A stretch of 64,000 nt of DNA from Methylotenera sp. (GTDB taxonomy: Bacteria; Pseudomonadota; Gammaproteobacteria; Burkholderiales; Methylophilaceae). The notes under the pieces are model-generated. The model searched no databases, was not told the origin of the DNA, and worked only from the letters and a program-made list of their open reading frames with translations. Positions 17,556 through 27,168 of this stretch are shown piece by piece (position 1 is the first letter of the stretch; every line of letters begins with the position of its first letter). Made by a program: the position numbers and the translations under genes. The DNA lies in assembly GCF_030653755.1 (NCBI RefSeq), contig NZ_JAURYU010000015.1, positions 18,021-82,020 of the forward strand, given 5' to 3'.

Positions 17556-19427
17556 ATGACAACGCAATCTAAAAGTATTAGCGCACTCACACTAGGCGCT
17601 ATTGGTGTAGTTTACGGGGATATTGGCACCAGCCCACTTTACACCATTAAAGAAATATTCGGAGAGTCTACAGGTATAGCGCTGACACAATCAAACATAG
17701 TTGGTGCAATTTCTGCCGTTATTTGGGCATTAATGTTCATTGTTACCTTGAAATACATCATATTGGTACTTCGCGCAGATAATAGGGGTGAGGGTGGCGT
17801 CATGGCGCTGCTGGCATTAGCTACGTCTTCAGCAAAAAACAAGGTAAGCAGCAAGGCTTTTATGTTGGGACTAGGCGTTCTGGGGGCTGCGTTGTTTTAT
17901 GGCGACAGTATATTGACACCAGCAATTTCAGTGCTATCAGCAGTAGAGGGGTTGGAAATTGTTGCACCTGGGTTATCTCATTATGTTTTGCCAGTTTCAA
18001 TTACGATTCTGATTGCTTTGTTTTTATTTCAGAAACATGGAACGGAAATGGTGGGTAAATTTTTTGGGCCAATTGTTATTTTATGGTTTGTTGTTCTTGG
18101 AAGTATCGGTGTTTCAAACATTATTGATAATCCACAGATACTTCATGCGATTAATCCAATTCATGCTTACGAATTTTTAACTTCACGTGGTGCAGGTATT
18201 TTCTTGGCAATTGGTACTGTTGTGCTTGCTGTGACTGGTGCAGAGGCTCTGTATGCCGACATGGGGCATTTCGGGAGGCCTGCAATTCGTATCGCTTGGG
18301 TGGGGCTTGTGTTCCCAGGTTTGGCACTTAACTACCTAGGTCAAGGGGCACTATTGCTTACAACACCATCTGCGGTGAGTAATCCGTTCTATTTATCATT
18401 CCCTAGTGAGCTGCTTATTCCAGCAGTGATTCTTTCCACGCTTGCTACTATCATTGCATCACAAGCTGTTATTTCGGGTGCATACTCTATTACAAGGCAA
18501 GCCATACAGCTTGGGTTTCTTCCTAGGATGAGAATTCTTCATACTTCTGCAACGGAGTCCGGTCAGATATATGTGCCAGCGATTAACTGGGGATTATTGG
18601 TTGCTGTCATTCTTACGGTGATATTCTTCCAGAACTCATCTGCAATTGCTGCAGCGTATGGCATTGCTGTGACAGGGACGATGTTAATTACATCAATATT
18701 GACATATTTTGTCGTGCGAAATATTTGGAAATATCCTCTATGGCTTGCAGCTGGTGCCACAAGTCTATTTATTGCACTTGATGTGATGTTACTTGCTTCG
18801 TGCTCAGTGAAGTTCTTTAAAGGCGGTTGGTTTCCAATTGCCCTTGCAGTCATCATGGTGGTCATTATGTGGACTTGGAAACAAGGAAGAGCAATCCTTT
18901 TAAGCAATATTCATAATAATGATCCTAAACTAGATGATTTTATTAAAAGTATTGCTGGCAGCGATATAGCCCGTGTTGAAAGAACGGCAGTATATCTCTC
19001 TGCTAATGTAGATAGTGTGCCACAAGCGCTGATGCATAACCTAAAGCATAATCAGGTACTACATCAAACAAACTTAATTATTACGGTAGAGTTTACAGAT
19101 GAGCCTAATGTATCAATGGAACAAAGGTTAGAAATTAAAACATTAGAGGCTGGTTTTTGGCAAATTAAACTATATTTTGGGTTTATGGATACACCTGATG
19201 TACCGAAAGCTTTATTGGATATTCATATTCCTAATGTATCGATTGATGCATTCACGACGTCTTATTTTCTTAGTCGAGAAACTATTATTTCTGGGCACGG
19301 TGGAGCGATGGCGAAATGGCGTGATGATCTTTTTGTATTCATGTCTCGCAACTCTGGAAGCGCAGTCAATTTCTTTAATATCCCTAGCAACAGTGTTATT
19401 GAACTAGGATCAAGAGTGCATATTTAA
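17556..19427 (+). CDS. kup: Potassium uptake transporter Kup (TrkD)
   Basis: A 623-residue membrane protein, the usual Kup length. The N-terminus has the family signature GVVYGDIGTSPLYT, then about 12 membrane helices to about residue 440, and a cytoplasmic C-terminal domain (about 450-623). Kup imports K+ together with protons and is the main low-affinity uptake system under acid or hyperosmotic conditions. It lies 74 bases after a KdpDE-like pair, which suggests that this pair controls kup rather than a kdpFABC operon, none of which is in the window. Call is confident. Confidence 0.95.
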   Translation: MTTQSKSISALTLGAIGVVYGDIGTSPLYTIKEIFGESTGIALTQSNIVGAISAVIWALMFIVTLKYIILVLRADNRGEGGVMALLALATSSAKNKVSSKAFMLGLGVLGAALFYGDSILTPAISVLSAVEGLEIVAPGLSHYVLPVSITILIALFLFQKHGTEMVGKFFGPIVILWFVVLGSIGVSNIIDNPQILHAINPIHAYEFLTSRGAGIFLAIGTVVLAVTGAEALYADMGHFGRPAIRIAWVGLVFPGLALNYLGQGALLLTTPSAVSNPFYLSFPSELLIPAVILSTLATIIASQAVISGAYSITRQAIQLGFLPRMRILHTSATESGQIYVPAINWGLLVAVILTVIFFQNSSAIAAAYGIAVTGTMLITSILTYFVVRNIWKYPLWLAAGATSLFIALDVMLLASCSVKFFKGGWFPIALAVIMVVIMWTWKQGRAILLSNIHNNDPKLDDFIKSIAGSDIARVERTAVYLSANVDSVPQALMHNLKHNQVLHQTNLIITVEFTDEPNVSMEQRLEIKTLEAGFWQIKLYFGFMDTPDVPKALLDIHIPNVSIDAFTTSYFLSRETIISGHGGAMAKWRDDLFVFMSRNSGSAVNFFNIPSNSVIELGSRVHI

Positions 19428-19460
19428 GATGAAAATAAGTTTAACAATTGATTGGATGTA

Positions 19461-19688
19461 ATGATGAGTGATAAACCAGACGTTACTGAATCTGAAGTTA
19501 GTTGCTTAGAAATGATTCGCAATGGCAAATATCTGAATGTTGCAGGAGCATCCAATGAAGTGGAGGCCTTAGTAGCAAAAGGATATGTTTATAAAAGTGC
19601 CTTAGTTGGCATGCCACTGATGCAAAGCCATTATGATTATGTATTATCGATTCCAGGTTTGATTGTTTTAAGAGAATATAAACCTTAA
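19461..19688 (+). CDS. Small protein of unknown function downstream of kup
   Basis: About 75 residues from ATG 19461 (an adjacent ATG at 19464 has better spacing from GGAT). It has no signal peptide or membrane helix; a central GYVYKSALVGMPLMQSHYDY region looks globular. I do not recognise the family. It starts 33 bases after the kup stop on the same strand, so cotranscription with kup is likely, and a hairpin terminator follows at 19824. Confidence 0.6.
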   Translation: MMSDKPDVTESEVSCLEMIRNGKYLNVAGASNEVEALVAKGYVYKSALVGMPLMQSHYDYVLSIPGLIVLREYKP

Positions 19689-19820
19689 TTCGTGATGGTC
19701 ATCATTGCTTTAATATCTTTTGAATTTGATTGGTCATGATTTGGTTGCTTGCCAGGATATGTCTATTCAGTATCTGCTAATTACACAATGTGCATTTGAT
19801 ATGCTCTGTTAGGGATGTAA

Positions 19821-19852
19821 AAAAACGACCGAATTTGCGGTCGTTTTTTTTC
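19821..19852. terminator. Intrinsic terminator after the kup transcript, also facing hupB
   Basis: An 8-bp stem (19824-19831 with 19838-19845), 6-base loop, an A-run before and a T-run after. It can end the kup-side transcript on the plus strand and the HU transcript on the minus strand. Confidence 0.85.
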
Positions 19853-19940
19853 GAGACTTTTCAGCGGTTTAAGCCTTGCTAGGGTGCGCTACAACAATTT
19901 GTTTTGCACCGCTGGTAAGGCTAGTTGCTGAAGTTAACTA

Positions 19941-20213
19941 TTAGTTAACTTTGTCTTTAAGTGTTTTGCCTGCTTTAAATACAGGAGCGTTGCGTGCAGC
20001 GATTTCGATAGTTGCGCCTGTTGATGGGTTACGACCTGTACGAGCAGCTTTTTTAGTCACTTGGAATGTACCAAAACCTACAAGGGCAACATTGTCGCCA
20101 GCTTTTAATGTCTCACCAACAGTGCTGATGATCGCGTCTAAAACACGGTTTGCATCAGCTTGAGTTACACCAGCTTCAGCAGCTACTTTTGCTACTAATT
20201 CAGATTTGTTCAT
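19941..20213 (-). CDS. hupB: DNA-binding protein HU
   Basis: A 90-residue HU/IHF-family protein: two N-terminal helices, the beta-arm motif [10 protein letters not shown], and the C-terminal [11 protein letters not shown]. It is a histone-like protein that bends and compacts DNA as a dimer. The length and the arm sequence fit HU rather than IHF. It is monocistronic, with its own promoter upstream and a terminator beyond its stop. Symbol assigned by similarity to the beta-type subunit; the alpha/beta choice is not decided by sequence. Confidence 0.92.
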   Translation of the reverse strand: MNKSELVAKVAAEAGVTQADANRVLDAIISTVGETLKAGDNVALVGFGTFQVTKKAARTGRNPSTGATIEIAARNAPVFKAGKTLKDKVN

Positions 20214-20294
20214 ATAAATATCCTAATATGGTTAAGAAATCATCTCCAGTCCTTATTCTGCAAGGGATGGAGAGGGGTTACATCCTAGCATTAA

Positions 20295-20324
20295 TTTATA
20301 TTCGTCGGTTTATTGCTTTGTAAA
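20295..20324 (-). promoter_or_regulatory. Probable sigma-70 promoter of the HU gene
   Basis: On the minus strand TTTACA (20319-20324) and TATAAA (20295-20300) are 18 bases apart, about 80 bases upstream of the HU start. Positions and spacing fit a housekeeping promoter; no experiment backs it. Confidence 0.45.
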
Positions 20325-20431
20325 TAAAACTAAAAAATTAGCGTAAAACGGTGGATTTGACATGTTATTTGTACTTTTTATGCATCAGTAATAGTAGGGC
20401 GTCAATTTTTTTTGGAAATTGATGTAGGTAG

Positions 20432-21337
20432 TTACTCTAAATCCCAGTAGGGTTCAGTGCCAAAACGATCGATAAGGAAGTCAATCAAGACGCGAATTTT
20501 CAATGGTAAATTGCGCTTAGGAAGATATAGGGCATATACATGTTGATGCACAGGGATGTATTCTGACAACACCGACTTTAGTCGCTTGGCTTGAATGTCT
20601 TTACCAATAATAAACGTGGGTAGTAGTGCTAATCCAAAACCACCTAAGACCACTTGGGATAAAGCTTCATCGTCGTTGATGCGTAACCTACCCGAGACAG
20701 GCACAGAAACTTCTCCACCTGGACCATTAAACCGCCATAAGCCTTTGTCGCCAGAGTGGATATAGTCTAGGCAGTTGTGGTTAACAAGATCTTGCGGAAG
20801 AATGGGGGTGCCAAACTCTTCAAAATAATCTGGTGTAGCACATAGTTTGCGACGGATAGGGGCTAGTTTTCTAGCAACTAAGGCCTGCGGCAAGTCCTTA
20901 GTGACACTGATAACTACGTCATAACCTTCTTCAGTTAAATCCACCACCCGATCTGTAATGGTCATATCAATATCTAGCTCTGGATAATGACGAAGAAAAT
21001 CGCCAATTGCTGGTGCGATATGTAGCGTTCCGAACGCAACTGATGCAGCCACTTTAAGTACGCCGCGCGGTTGTGCGTTCAGGCTATCAATCATTTTATG
21101 CGCTTGATCAGCCTCATAACTAATACGTGTACAGTAATCAAAAAAAGCAGTGCCTACTTCAGTTAGGCTTAAATGTCTGGTGCTGCGATTAAGCAGGCTG
21201 GCACCAAGTGCATGCTCTAGCTTTGCAACAGCTTTGCTCACAGACGATCTTGAAACGCCAAGTTTTCTAGCCGCAGCTGAGAAGCTTTGTTCATTAACGA
21301 CGTGTGCAAAAATAATCATTAAGTTTAAATCATACAT
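20432..21337 (-). CDS. LysR-family transcriptional regulator
   Basis: A 301-residue protein with an N-terminal winged helix (about 1-60; FSAAARKLGVSRSSVSKAVAKLE) and a C-terminal periplasmic-binding-like effector domain (about 90-295). The pattern resembles the AaeR/DmlR subgroup (ARKLGVSRSSVSK, RSTRHLSLTE). It would bind DNA as a tetramer and respond to a small-molecule ligand, which cannot be told. Its start lies 130 bases from the divergent Rnk-like gene at 21468. The usual pattern of a LysR gene facing its target is possible but unproven. Confidence 0.88.
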   Translation of the reverse strand: MYDLNLMIIFAHVVNEQSFSAAARKLGVSRSSVSKAVAKLEHALGASLLNRSTRHLSLTEVGTAFFDYCTRISYEADQAHKMIDSLNAQPRGVLKVAASVAFGTLHIAPAIGDFLRHYPELDIDMTITDRVVDLTEEGYDVVISVTKDLPQALVARKLAPIRRKLCATPDYFEEFGTPILPQDLVNHNCLDYIHSGDKGLWRFNGPGGEVSVPVSGRLRINDDEALSQVVLGGFGLALLPTFIIGKDIQAKRLKSVLSEYIPVHQHVYALYLPKRNLPLKIRVLIDFLIDRFGTEPYWDLE

Positions 21338-21467
21338 TGTCTAATTGTAGCCCTGTAAGAAACAATTATGTTCAATTGAATGGACTAATTTAATTGATTA
21401 GTAAAGATTAATATTGAGCCTTGCCAATAGACGTGGCGTATTAATTTTGTATGTAATGGATATCACG

Positions 21468-21830
21468 ATGGAACTAGAGAATTTAATTATTTCAGATAAG
21501 GATTTTGTTCGATTATCTAGATTAGATAATCAAGGTTTGTTGGGCTATGAGTTGAGTAGGGCTGTTGTAATGCCAGAGGAGCAAGTGCCATCAACTGTTG
21601 TAAGAATGAACACCCGCGTGGTTTATTTGGATGAAAGTAATGGTGTTAGTCGAGAGGTTGAGTTGGTATTTCCTGAAGACGTTGATTTAGATCGTGGAAA
21701 AATCTCAGTACTGTCGCCAGTAGGTTCAGCACTATTAGGGTTGGAGGAGGGGCAAACGATTGATTGGTCATTTCCGAATGATCCTTCTCGACGCCTGAGA
21801 GTAATGAGTGTAGCTAAAGTGAGTACTTAG
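21468..21830 (+). CDS. rnk: Rnk-like nucleoside diphosphate kinase regulator (GreA/GreB C-domain)
   Basis: About 120 residues from the ATG at 21468 (GGA 7 bases upstream; 21456 is the alternative, and the longer frame from 21414 has no family support). The C-terminal half (SREVELVFPEDVDL ... ISVLSPVGSALLGLEEGQTIDW) is the GreA/GreB C-terminal domain found in Rnk. In E. coli Rnk binds RNA polymerase and affects Ndk levels. It lacks the long N-terminal coiled-coil of GreA, so it is not a transcript-cleavage factor. A membrane-protein gene follows 11 bases later. Confidence 0.8.
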   Translation: MELENLIISDKDFVRLSRLDNQGLLGYELSRAVVMPEEQVPSTVVRMNTRVVYLDESNGVSREVELVFPEDVDLDRGKISVLSPVGSALLGLEEGQTIDWSFPNDPSRRLRVMSVAKVST

Positions 21831-21841
21831 GAGAATTAATC

Positions 21842-22222
21842 ATGAAAAAAGCATTAAATAATGCGGCAATATTTGTGATGACTTATATTGTTTTTATGTT
21901 GCCGACCTATTTTTTACCATATTTACGCACCAGTTCGTCTGCGTTTTATGGGTTTGAAGGTGCAGCAAGTGCTAATGCGTTTAACTATCCATTTTTTATA
22001 CACTTAGCTTGTATGATTATTTTATGTTGGATATGTTACGTAAGAGGCGCAATGATAGGTAAGAGTTGGTTATTCTTTTTGCCTATGGTGGCGTTTGCTT
22101 TTGAATTTATTTCTAAGCTAAGTGCTATTCCATATGTACCGTCGATGTATCACGTGCTAGCGATTGTCGTGGGTGCTACGTCAGCTAATGTTTTAGTATC
22201 GACGGACAAGCTGACCACTTAA
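21842..22222 (+). CDS. Small membrane protein of unknown function
   Basis: A 126-residue protein with about four hydrophobic helices (about 8-28, 50-70, 76-95, 100-118), no enzyme motif and no cysteine pair of note. It starts with MKKALNN and is only 11 bases after the Rnk-like gene, so the two are probably cotranscribed. The hairpin after it at 22270-22319 may end the transcript. No family recognised. Confidence 0.65.
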   Translation: MKKALNNAAIFVMTYIVFMLPTYFLPYLRTSSSAFYGFEGAASANAFNYPFFIHLACMIILCWICYVRGAMIGKSWLFFLPMVAFAFEFISKLSAIPYVPSMYHVLAIVVGATSANVLVSTDKLTT

Positions 22223-22269
22223 CTGGTCATTGAAAGTTGGGCAGCGCAATTTTAAGTGCCACGCTTCAA

Positions 22270-22319
22270 TAAACTGCGTTCAATTTAATGTTCTAGTTAA
22301 TAAAGTTGAGCGCGGTTTA
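22270..22319 (+). terminator. Hairpin with G-U pairs between convergent genes
   Basis: Bases 22270-22286 pair with 22303-22319 over 17 positions, of which 14 are Watson-Crick and three are U-G pairs on the plus-strand RNA. On the minus strand those three would be A-C mismatches, so the structure belongs to the plus transcript (from the upstream small-membrane-protein gene). No T-run follows. Confidence 0.55.
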
Positions 22320-22373
22320 TGTTTGTTCATTCCTATATATGAGCACCAGCATTTGAAAGCCGCATTGTTTTTA

Positions 22374-24233
22374 TTAAGCGGATTCGTACATGCTCTTTAA
22401 TTTTGTTTCAAACTCTTTCACTGGTAAAGGTTGGCTGAATAAATAGCCCTGACAAAGATTGCATTGATGTTTTTCTAAAAAGGCACGTTGACTCTCTAAT
22501 TCAACGCCCTCTGCAATTACTTCTATCCCCAAGTTGTTTGCCATACCAATAATGGTTTGTACCACCACCGCGTCTCTGTCGTTCATACTCATATTGCGTA
22601 TAAAAGACTGGTCTATTTTTAACTGATCCAGCGGTAGCTTTGTTAAGTAGGAAAGTGATGAGAACCCTGTACCAAAGTCATCCATAGAGAAGCGTACCCC
22701 GATATCTCTAAGTGCATGCATTTTAATAATTGCTTCTTCAACGTTATCTAATACAAGACTTTCAGTAAGCTCCAATTTAAGTTGGCTAGTTTTAATGGCA
22801 TACCGACCTAACATCTCGCTAACTTGATATACAAAATTAGGATCATGAAACTGACACGCACTAACATTGACAGCTATTTGTAAGTCACACGTAATCGGGT
22901 CGTTTTCCCATGCTTTAATTTGTCTGCATGCCGCTTCCATTACCCATTGGCCTATGGGAATGATTTGACCAGTTTCTTCAGTGAGCGGAATAAATTGTAA
23001 TGGCGGCACTAATCCTTTTTGAGGATGTTGCCAACGGATTAGTGCCTCCGCACCGTGAACCTTGCCATGGTGATCCACCTGCATCTGATAGTAGAGCCTG
23101 AATTGATTGTCTTTGATTGCTAGTCGTAAGTCATTTTCTAATGCGGTTCGTGCTTCTAAAGCTGCTTGCATGGTAGGGTCGTAAAAACGTAGTGTGTTGC
23201 GCCCTGCATTTTTCGCTTGGTACATCGCGATATCTGCTCGTTTTAGTAACTCATCTACAGTGATTGCTTGGTTGCGAAATAGACAAATACCAATACTAGC
23301 GGAATTATGGTGTAAATTACTGTCTAGATAATAGGGAAGGTTAATGACTGAAATAATTTTGTCTGACACAGCCTCCGCTTGAATTGCTGCTTGCGATGGG
23401 TCCTCACTCAGCTCTTGTAATATGACAACAAACTCGTCTCCACCTAACCTTGCTAAGGTGTCACTTTCACGCATGCAAGTTTTTAGTCGCTTTGCGACTT
23501 CGATTAGCAATAGATCTCCAATGCTGTGGCCCTTAGTGTCGTTTAGGGTTTTAAAGTGATCTAAGTCGATAAATAGCAGCGCACCATGATTTTGATGTCT
23601 AGCGCTCGCAGCTAGCGTATGTTGCAAGCGGTCAATTAAAAGTAGTCTGTTGGGTAAGTTTGTGAGTAAGTCATAGTAAGCCAGATGTTGGATTTTATCT
23701 TCCGCTTCTTTTCTTCTGGCAATGTCTTGTTGTAAAACTTGATTTGCTTCTTCTAATTGAAGCGTTTTTTCTTCTAGTTTACGTATCAGTATTACACTGT
23801 AGTCTTTGAGCGTGTCGTTATCATCATTATCATTCGCAATCGACGGTTCTGGGACAGTTGCTACACCTTTAGAAAGCACTTCTTTAAAGCGTGCAATAAA
23901 ATCTTCTGGTTCAGAGGGTTTTAAAATAAAGGCATCGGCACCAAGATCTAGCGCCAGCTTTTCATCCTCAGGTTCTGTGTAAGTTGCTGTGTAAACAATG
24001 AACGGAATTGATTTAAGTCTTGCGTCGCTCTTCCAATGCCGCAGAAGCGTATAGCCATCCATGACTGGCATGAGTAAATCAGAGACGATAAGTTGAGGCG
24101 GATGCTGACGTGCTTTGGTTAAAGCCTCCGCACCATGGCGCGCAGACTCTACAAGGTAACCGTTACCTGTTAAAAGCGCTTGCAGGTAGTAAAGGTTCTC
24201 TTCCTTGTCATCAACAATTAAAACATGCGTCAT
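22374..24233 (-). CDS. Response regulator with GGDEF and EAL domains
   Basis: About 619 residues from the ATG at 24233 (GGAG spaced four bases upstream). Receiver domain (about 1-120) with acidic pair DD, phospho-acceptor Asp in VSDLLMPVMDG and Lys in LKPSE; a short coiled coil; GGDEF domain with an intact GGDEF and an RESD inhibitory site; EAL domain with GAEALIRW. It could make or break down c-di-GMP, or use the GGDEF part as a GTP-sensing domain. It is the last of a three-gene signalling string (kinase, receiver, this protein). The upstream stop and an alternative start at 24254 overlap. Confidence 0.88.
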   Translation of the reverse strand: MTHVLIVDDKEENLYYLQALLTGNGYLVESARHGAEALTKARQHPPQLIVSDLLMPVMDGYTLLRHWKSDARLKSIPFIVYTATYTEPEDEKLALDLGADAFILKPSEPEDFIARFKEVLSKGVATVPEPSIANDNDDNDTLKDYSVILIRKLEEKTLQLEEANQVLQQDIARRKEAEDKIQHLAYYDLLTNLPNRLLLIDRLQHTLAASARHQNHGALLFIDLDHFKTLNDTKGHSIGDLLLIEVAKRLKTCMRESDTLARLGGDEFVVILQELSEDPSQAAIQAEAVSDKIISVINLPYYLDSNLHHNSASIGICLFRNQAITVDELLKRADIAMYQAKNAGRNTLRFYDPTMQAALEARTALENDLRLAIKDNQFRLYYQMQVDHHGKVHGAEALIRWQHPQKGLVPPLQFIPLTEETGQIIPIGQWVMEAACRQIKAWENDPITCDLQIAVNVSACQFHDPNFVYQVSEMLGRYAIKTSQLKLELTESLVLDNVEEAIIKMHALRDIGVRFSMDDFGTGFSSLSYLTKLPLDQLKIDQSFIRNMSMNDRDAVVVQTIIGMANNLGIEVIAEGVELESQRAFLEKHQCNLCQGYLFSQPLPVKEFETKLKSMYESA

Positions 24234-24253
24234 AAATCTCCCTGACTCGCTCA

Positions 24254-24622
24254 TTAAGACCGTAGGTAAGTTGATATTTCTGTCACAAAAGTTTCTGGAT
24301 TAATCGGCTTTTCAATATAACCAGTACAGCCAGCCGCTATGCATTTTTCACGGTCTCCAACCATAGCGTATGAAGTGACAGCAATAATAGGTATAGGTTT
24401 CAGTACATCTATTTCCCGCAAGGCTTTAGCGACATCGTAACCATCCATCATCGGTAGTTGAATATCCAGCAGAATTAAGTCTGGTAATATTTTTTTTGCT
24501 GTATCAATTCCTATTGCGCCATCTGGTGCTGTGACTACATTAAAACCATGCGTTTCTAAAAGAAACGTTGTTAAATAACTATTTTGTTCATTATCTTCAA
24601 TGAGTAGGATTGTTTTTTTCAT
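24254..24622 (-). CDS. Single-domain response regulator (CheY/DivK-like)
   Basis: A 122-residue receiver with the usual residues: acidic pair ED near the N-terminus, phospho-acceptor in LILLDIQLPMMDG, Thr in AVTSYA and Lys in EKPIN. There is no output domain, so it would act by protein contact or pass phosphate on, as DivK or CheY do. It lies 14 bases after the histidine kinase gene and almost touches the REC-GGDEF-EAL gene; all three probably form one pathway. Confidence 0.88.
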   Translation of the reverse strand: MKKTILLIEDNEQNSYLTTFLLETHGFNVVTAPDGAIGIDTAKKILPDLILLDIQLPMMDGYDVAKALREIDVLKPIPIIAVTSYAMVGDREKCIAAGCTGYIEKPINPETFVTEISTYLRS

Positions 24623-24636
24623 GATTTCATTACACC

Positions 24637-27168
24637 TTATTTGATAGTACCTTGCAACGGTAATAAAAGAATGAACTCACTTCCTTTTGACCACTCACTT
24701 ACTGCAAAAATTTGTCCACCCATTAGCTCCAGTAAGCGTCTGCAGATAGCTAAACCCAGTCCTGTACCATCATGCGCACGCGAAAGACCACTATCTATTT
24801 GACGGAACGGCTGGAACAATAGGTCTAAGTCTTCAGGTTTTATACCTATACCTGTGTCAGCGATGCTGACTTTTAAAAATGGTGCAGCAGGGGTGTTAAA
24901 CGATGGTTTAAAATCTTTAAGCAGTTCTGCGGTGATACTTACACTTCCTTTTTCGGTGAATTTTATCGCGTTGTTAATTAGGTTGATTAATATCTGTTCT
25001 AAGCGTCTGCGGTCAGTATTGATTACACTTAAATCCTTACCAATTGATGTGTGAAATAGCAGTCCTTTTTTCTCTATCACTGGTCTTAAAGCGCTCACAA
25101 CTCTGTCAATTAATGCAACAAGGTCAAATGACTCAGAGCTCACTTCTAATTGACCAGCCTCTATTTTGGAAATATCGAGCACATCATTAATTAACTCTAG
25201 TAAATGCTTTGCGCTGCCTTTCACCATGCCAAGTTGCTTTGATTGTTCGCTATTCAATGGCCCAGCCATGCCTTGTAAAATAATGCCAGTAAATCCGATA
25301 ATTGAGTTCAATGGCGTTCTAAGTTCATGTGACATGGTTGCTAAAAATGCCGATTTAATTTTATCCGCAGCCTCAGCTCTCACTAGCGCTTTTTGCAGCT
25401 CTTGGGTTCGCTCTTCTACGCGTTTTTCTAAGCTGGCATTTAGCTCTCTAATTTCTTTTTCAGCTTGTAATCTCTCAGTGATATCATTACCAATACTAAG
25501 TATCTCTAATACCTGACCTTGAGCGTCGAGTACTACTTTGTTTGTCCATGATATCCATACGCTTTCACCATTTCTGCGTATATTTTCATTAACGTTCTGT
25601 TCAAATACTTTTGTATCTAAACATATCTGTTGCATGAGGTTCTGTAGGTCTCGGCCTGCACTATCTGTGGTTGGTACAATGGTGCCAATGACATGTTTGC
25701 CAATAATTTCCTCAAAAGAATACCCGAAAAAATGCTGCCCAAATGAGTTTAGAAAAGTAATGTAGCCTTGTGAGTTCCAGCGCAAGATAATACTGTTAGC
25801 AGACTCAACAAGCTCACGATATTTTTGCTCACTTTCATCTAGTTTAGACTCGGCATTTTTTCGTTCACTGATGTCAATGCCCATACCAACTAAGCAGTGT
25901 GTACCTTTGAAATTGACGTTTCTACCTGTGAATAAGTAAGGGGTTTTTCTTCCATCTTTAGATAGTAAATCAGCTTCAATGAATGCCTGTCCATGTGTAA
26001 AAACTTCTGATATTTTCTCAGCGAGCGCTGGCTTTTCTTCATTGGCAAAAAAGTCCAATGGGTGCATTTTTGCAATTTCTTTGTTTGAATAACCAGAAAC
26101 CGTTTGAAAGTTATTGTTCCAACGCAGAAATCGCCCTTCATGATTATAAAAGTAAAGAATACCAGGCATGCTTTCTATCATCATGTCTGAAAATAAGGAT
26201 TCATTTTCAGCGATGCTTTCAGCTTCTTTACGCTTTTCTTCGCGCTCCAGATTCTCCAAAGAAAAAGAAATATTGCCAGCAGTTTCTGACAGTAACGCGA
26301 TTTCTTTATCATGAAAAAACATGGCTTGGTCTGTATAAACGCTAAGCGTACCGCAGATTTTATCTTTCACTTGAATTGGAAAAACCGCCGATGCTCTAAA
26401 ACCCAGGCTCACCAAATTATCTCGCCAAGTATGAGCAGGCTCTTTCTGCAGGTCATTGCAAATGTAAGGTTCACCTGAGTGAAACATTAGGTTGTTTAGC
26501 CCTATATTTTCATTCCTATTGTCTGAGTAAACATTAACACTCTTTAATATATTATTTTTGTCGCCCCAAGATGCTACTGGATTAAGTTGATTGGTTTTAT
26601 TGTCGTTCCAGCCAATCCAAGCCATATGAAATCCGCCTTCATCTACAAGTATCCGACATACTTTTATAAATAGCTCTTCTCGTGTAGGGAGCCAAATAAT
26701 GGCTTGATTAACTTTAGTTAACGCGGCGTAGAGACGGGAAAGCTGCGATATTTCACGTTGCTGTTCTTTAAGGACCGTGATATCGCGAATTACACCAAGG
26801 AGGTTGCCATCTGGCATAGTCGTCGCAATAATTTCTGCGCTGAAAATAGAGCCGTCTTTACGCTTTAATAGCCACTCGCGCGCGTAGTCAGATTTTGTTT
26901 TAATGGCATCTAGTGCAGGTTGAATATGTTGCACTTCACTTTGCACAATAATATCGGATGCGTGCATACCTACGAGTTCATCACGGGTATATCCGAGCAT
27001 ATTGCAAACGCTTGGATTAGCATCTAAATAGTTGCTTTGAGCGTCTGCAATCAGAATGCCGTCGGGCGCATACTCAAAGAGAGCTCGATATCTTGCTTCG
27101 CCAGCTTGACGCGTAGGGTCTTTACCTGCAGCTGTGGTTGATTGATTCTTAACATCAAGTTTTGTCAA
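24637..27168 (-). CDS. Cytoplasmic multi-sensor histidine kinase (PAS-GAF-PAS-PAS)
   Basis: An 843-residue protein without membrane helices. N-terminal PAS domain (about 26-140), GAF domain (about 165-310), two further PAS domains (about 330-450 and 455-575), a coiled coil, and a HisKA domain with phospho-acceptor His614 in MSHELRTPLN. The ATPase has N box LINNAIKF, G1 DTGIGI and G2 GTGLGLAI. With so many sensor domains it likely reads redox, light or small ligands; which one is not visible. It heads an operon with the DivK-like receiver and the GGDEF-EAL protein. No own receiver domain is fused. Confidence 0.9.
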   Translation of the reverse strand: MTKLDVKNQSTTAAGKDPTRQAGEARYRALFEYAPDGILIADAQSNYLDANPSVCNMLGYTRDELVGMHASDIIVQSEVQHIQPALDAIKTKSDYAREWLLKRKDGSIFSAEIIATTMPDGNLLGVIRDITVLKEQQREISQLSRLYAALTKVNQAIIWLPTREELFIKVCRILVDEGGFHMAWIGWNDNKTNQLNPVASWGDKNNILKSVNVYSDNRNENIGLNNLMFHSGEPYICNDLQKEPAHTWRDNLVSLGFRASAVFPIQVKDKICGTLSVYTDQAMFFHDKEIALLSETAGNISFSLENLEREEKRKEAESIAENESLFSDMMIESMPGILYFYNHEGRFLRWNNNFQTVSGYSNKEIAKMHPLDFFANEEKPALAEKISEVFTHGQAFIEADLLSKDGRKTPYLFTGRNVNFKGTHCLVGMGIDISERKNAESKLDESEQKYRELVESANSIILRWNSQGYITFLNSFGQHFFGYSFEEIIGKHVIGTIVPTTDSAGRDLQNLMQQICLDTKVFEQNVNENIRRNGESVWISWTNKVVLDAQGQVLEILSIGNDITERLQAEKEIRELNASLEKRVEERTQELQKALVRAEAADKIKSAFLATMSHELRTPLNSIIGFTGIILQGMAGPLNSEQSKQLGMVKGSAKHLLELINDVLDISKIEAGQLEVSSESFDLVALIDRVVSALRPVIEKKGLLFHTSIGKDLSVINTDRRRLEQILINLINNAIKFTEKGSVSITAELLKDFKPSFNTPAAPFLKVSIADTGIGIKPEDLDLLFQPFRQIDSGLSRAHDGTGLGLAICRRLLELMGGQIFAVSEWSKGSEFILLLPLQGTIK

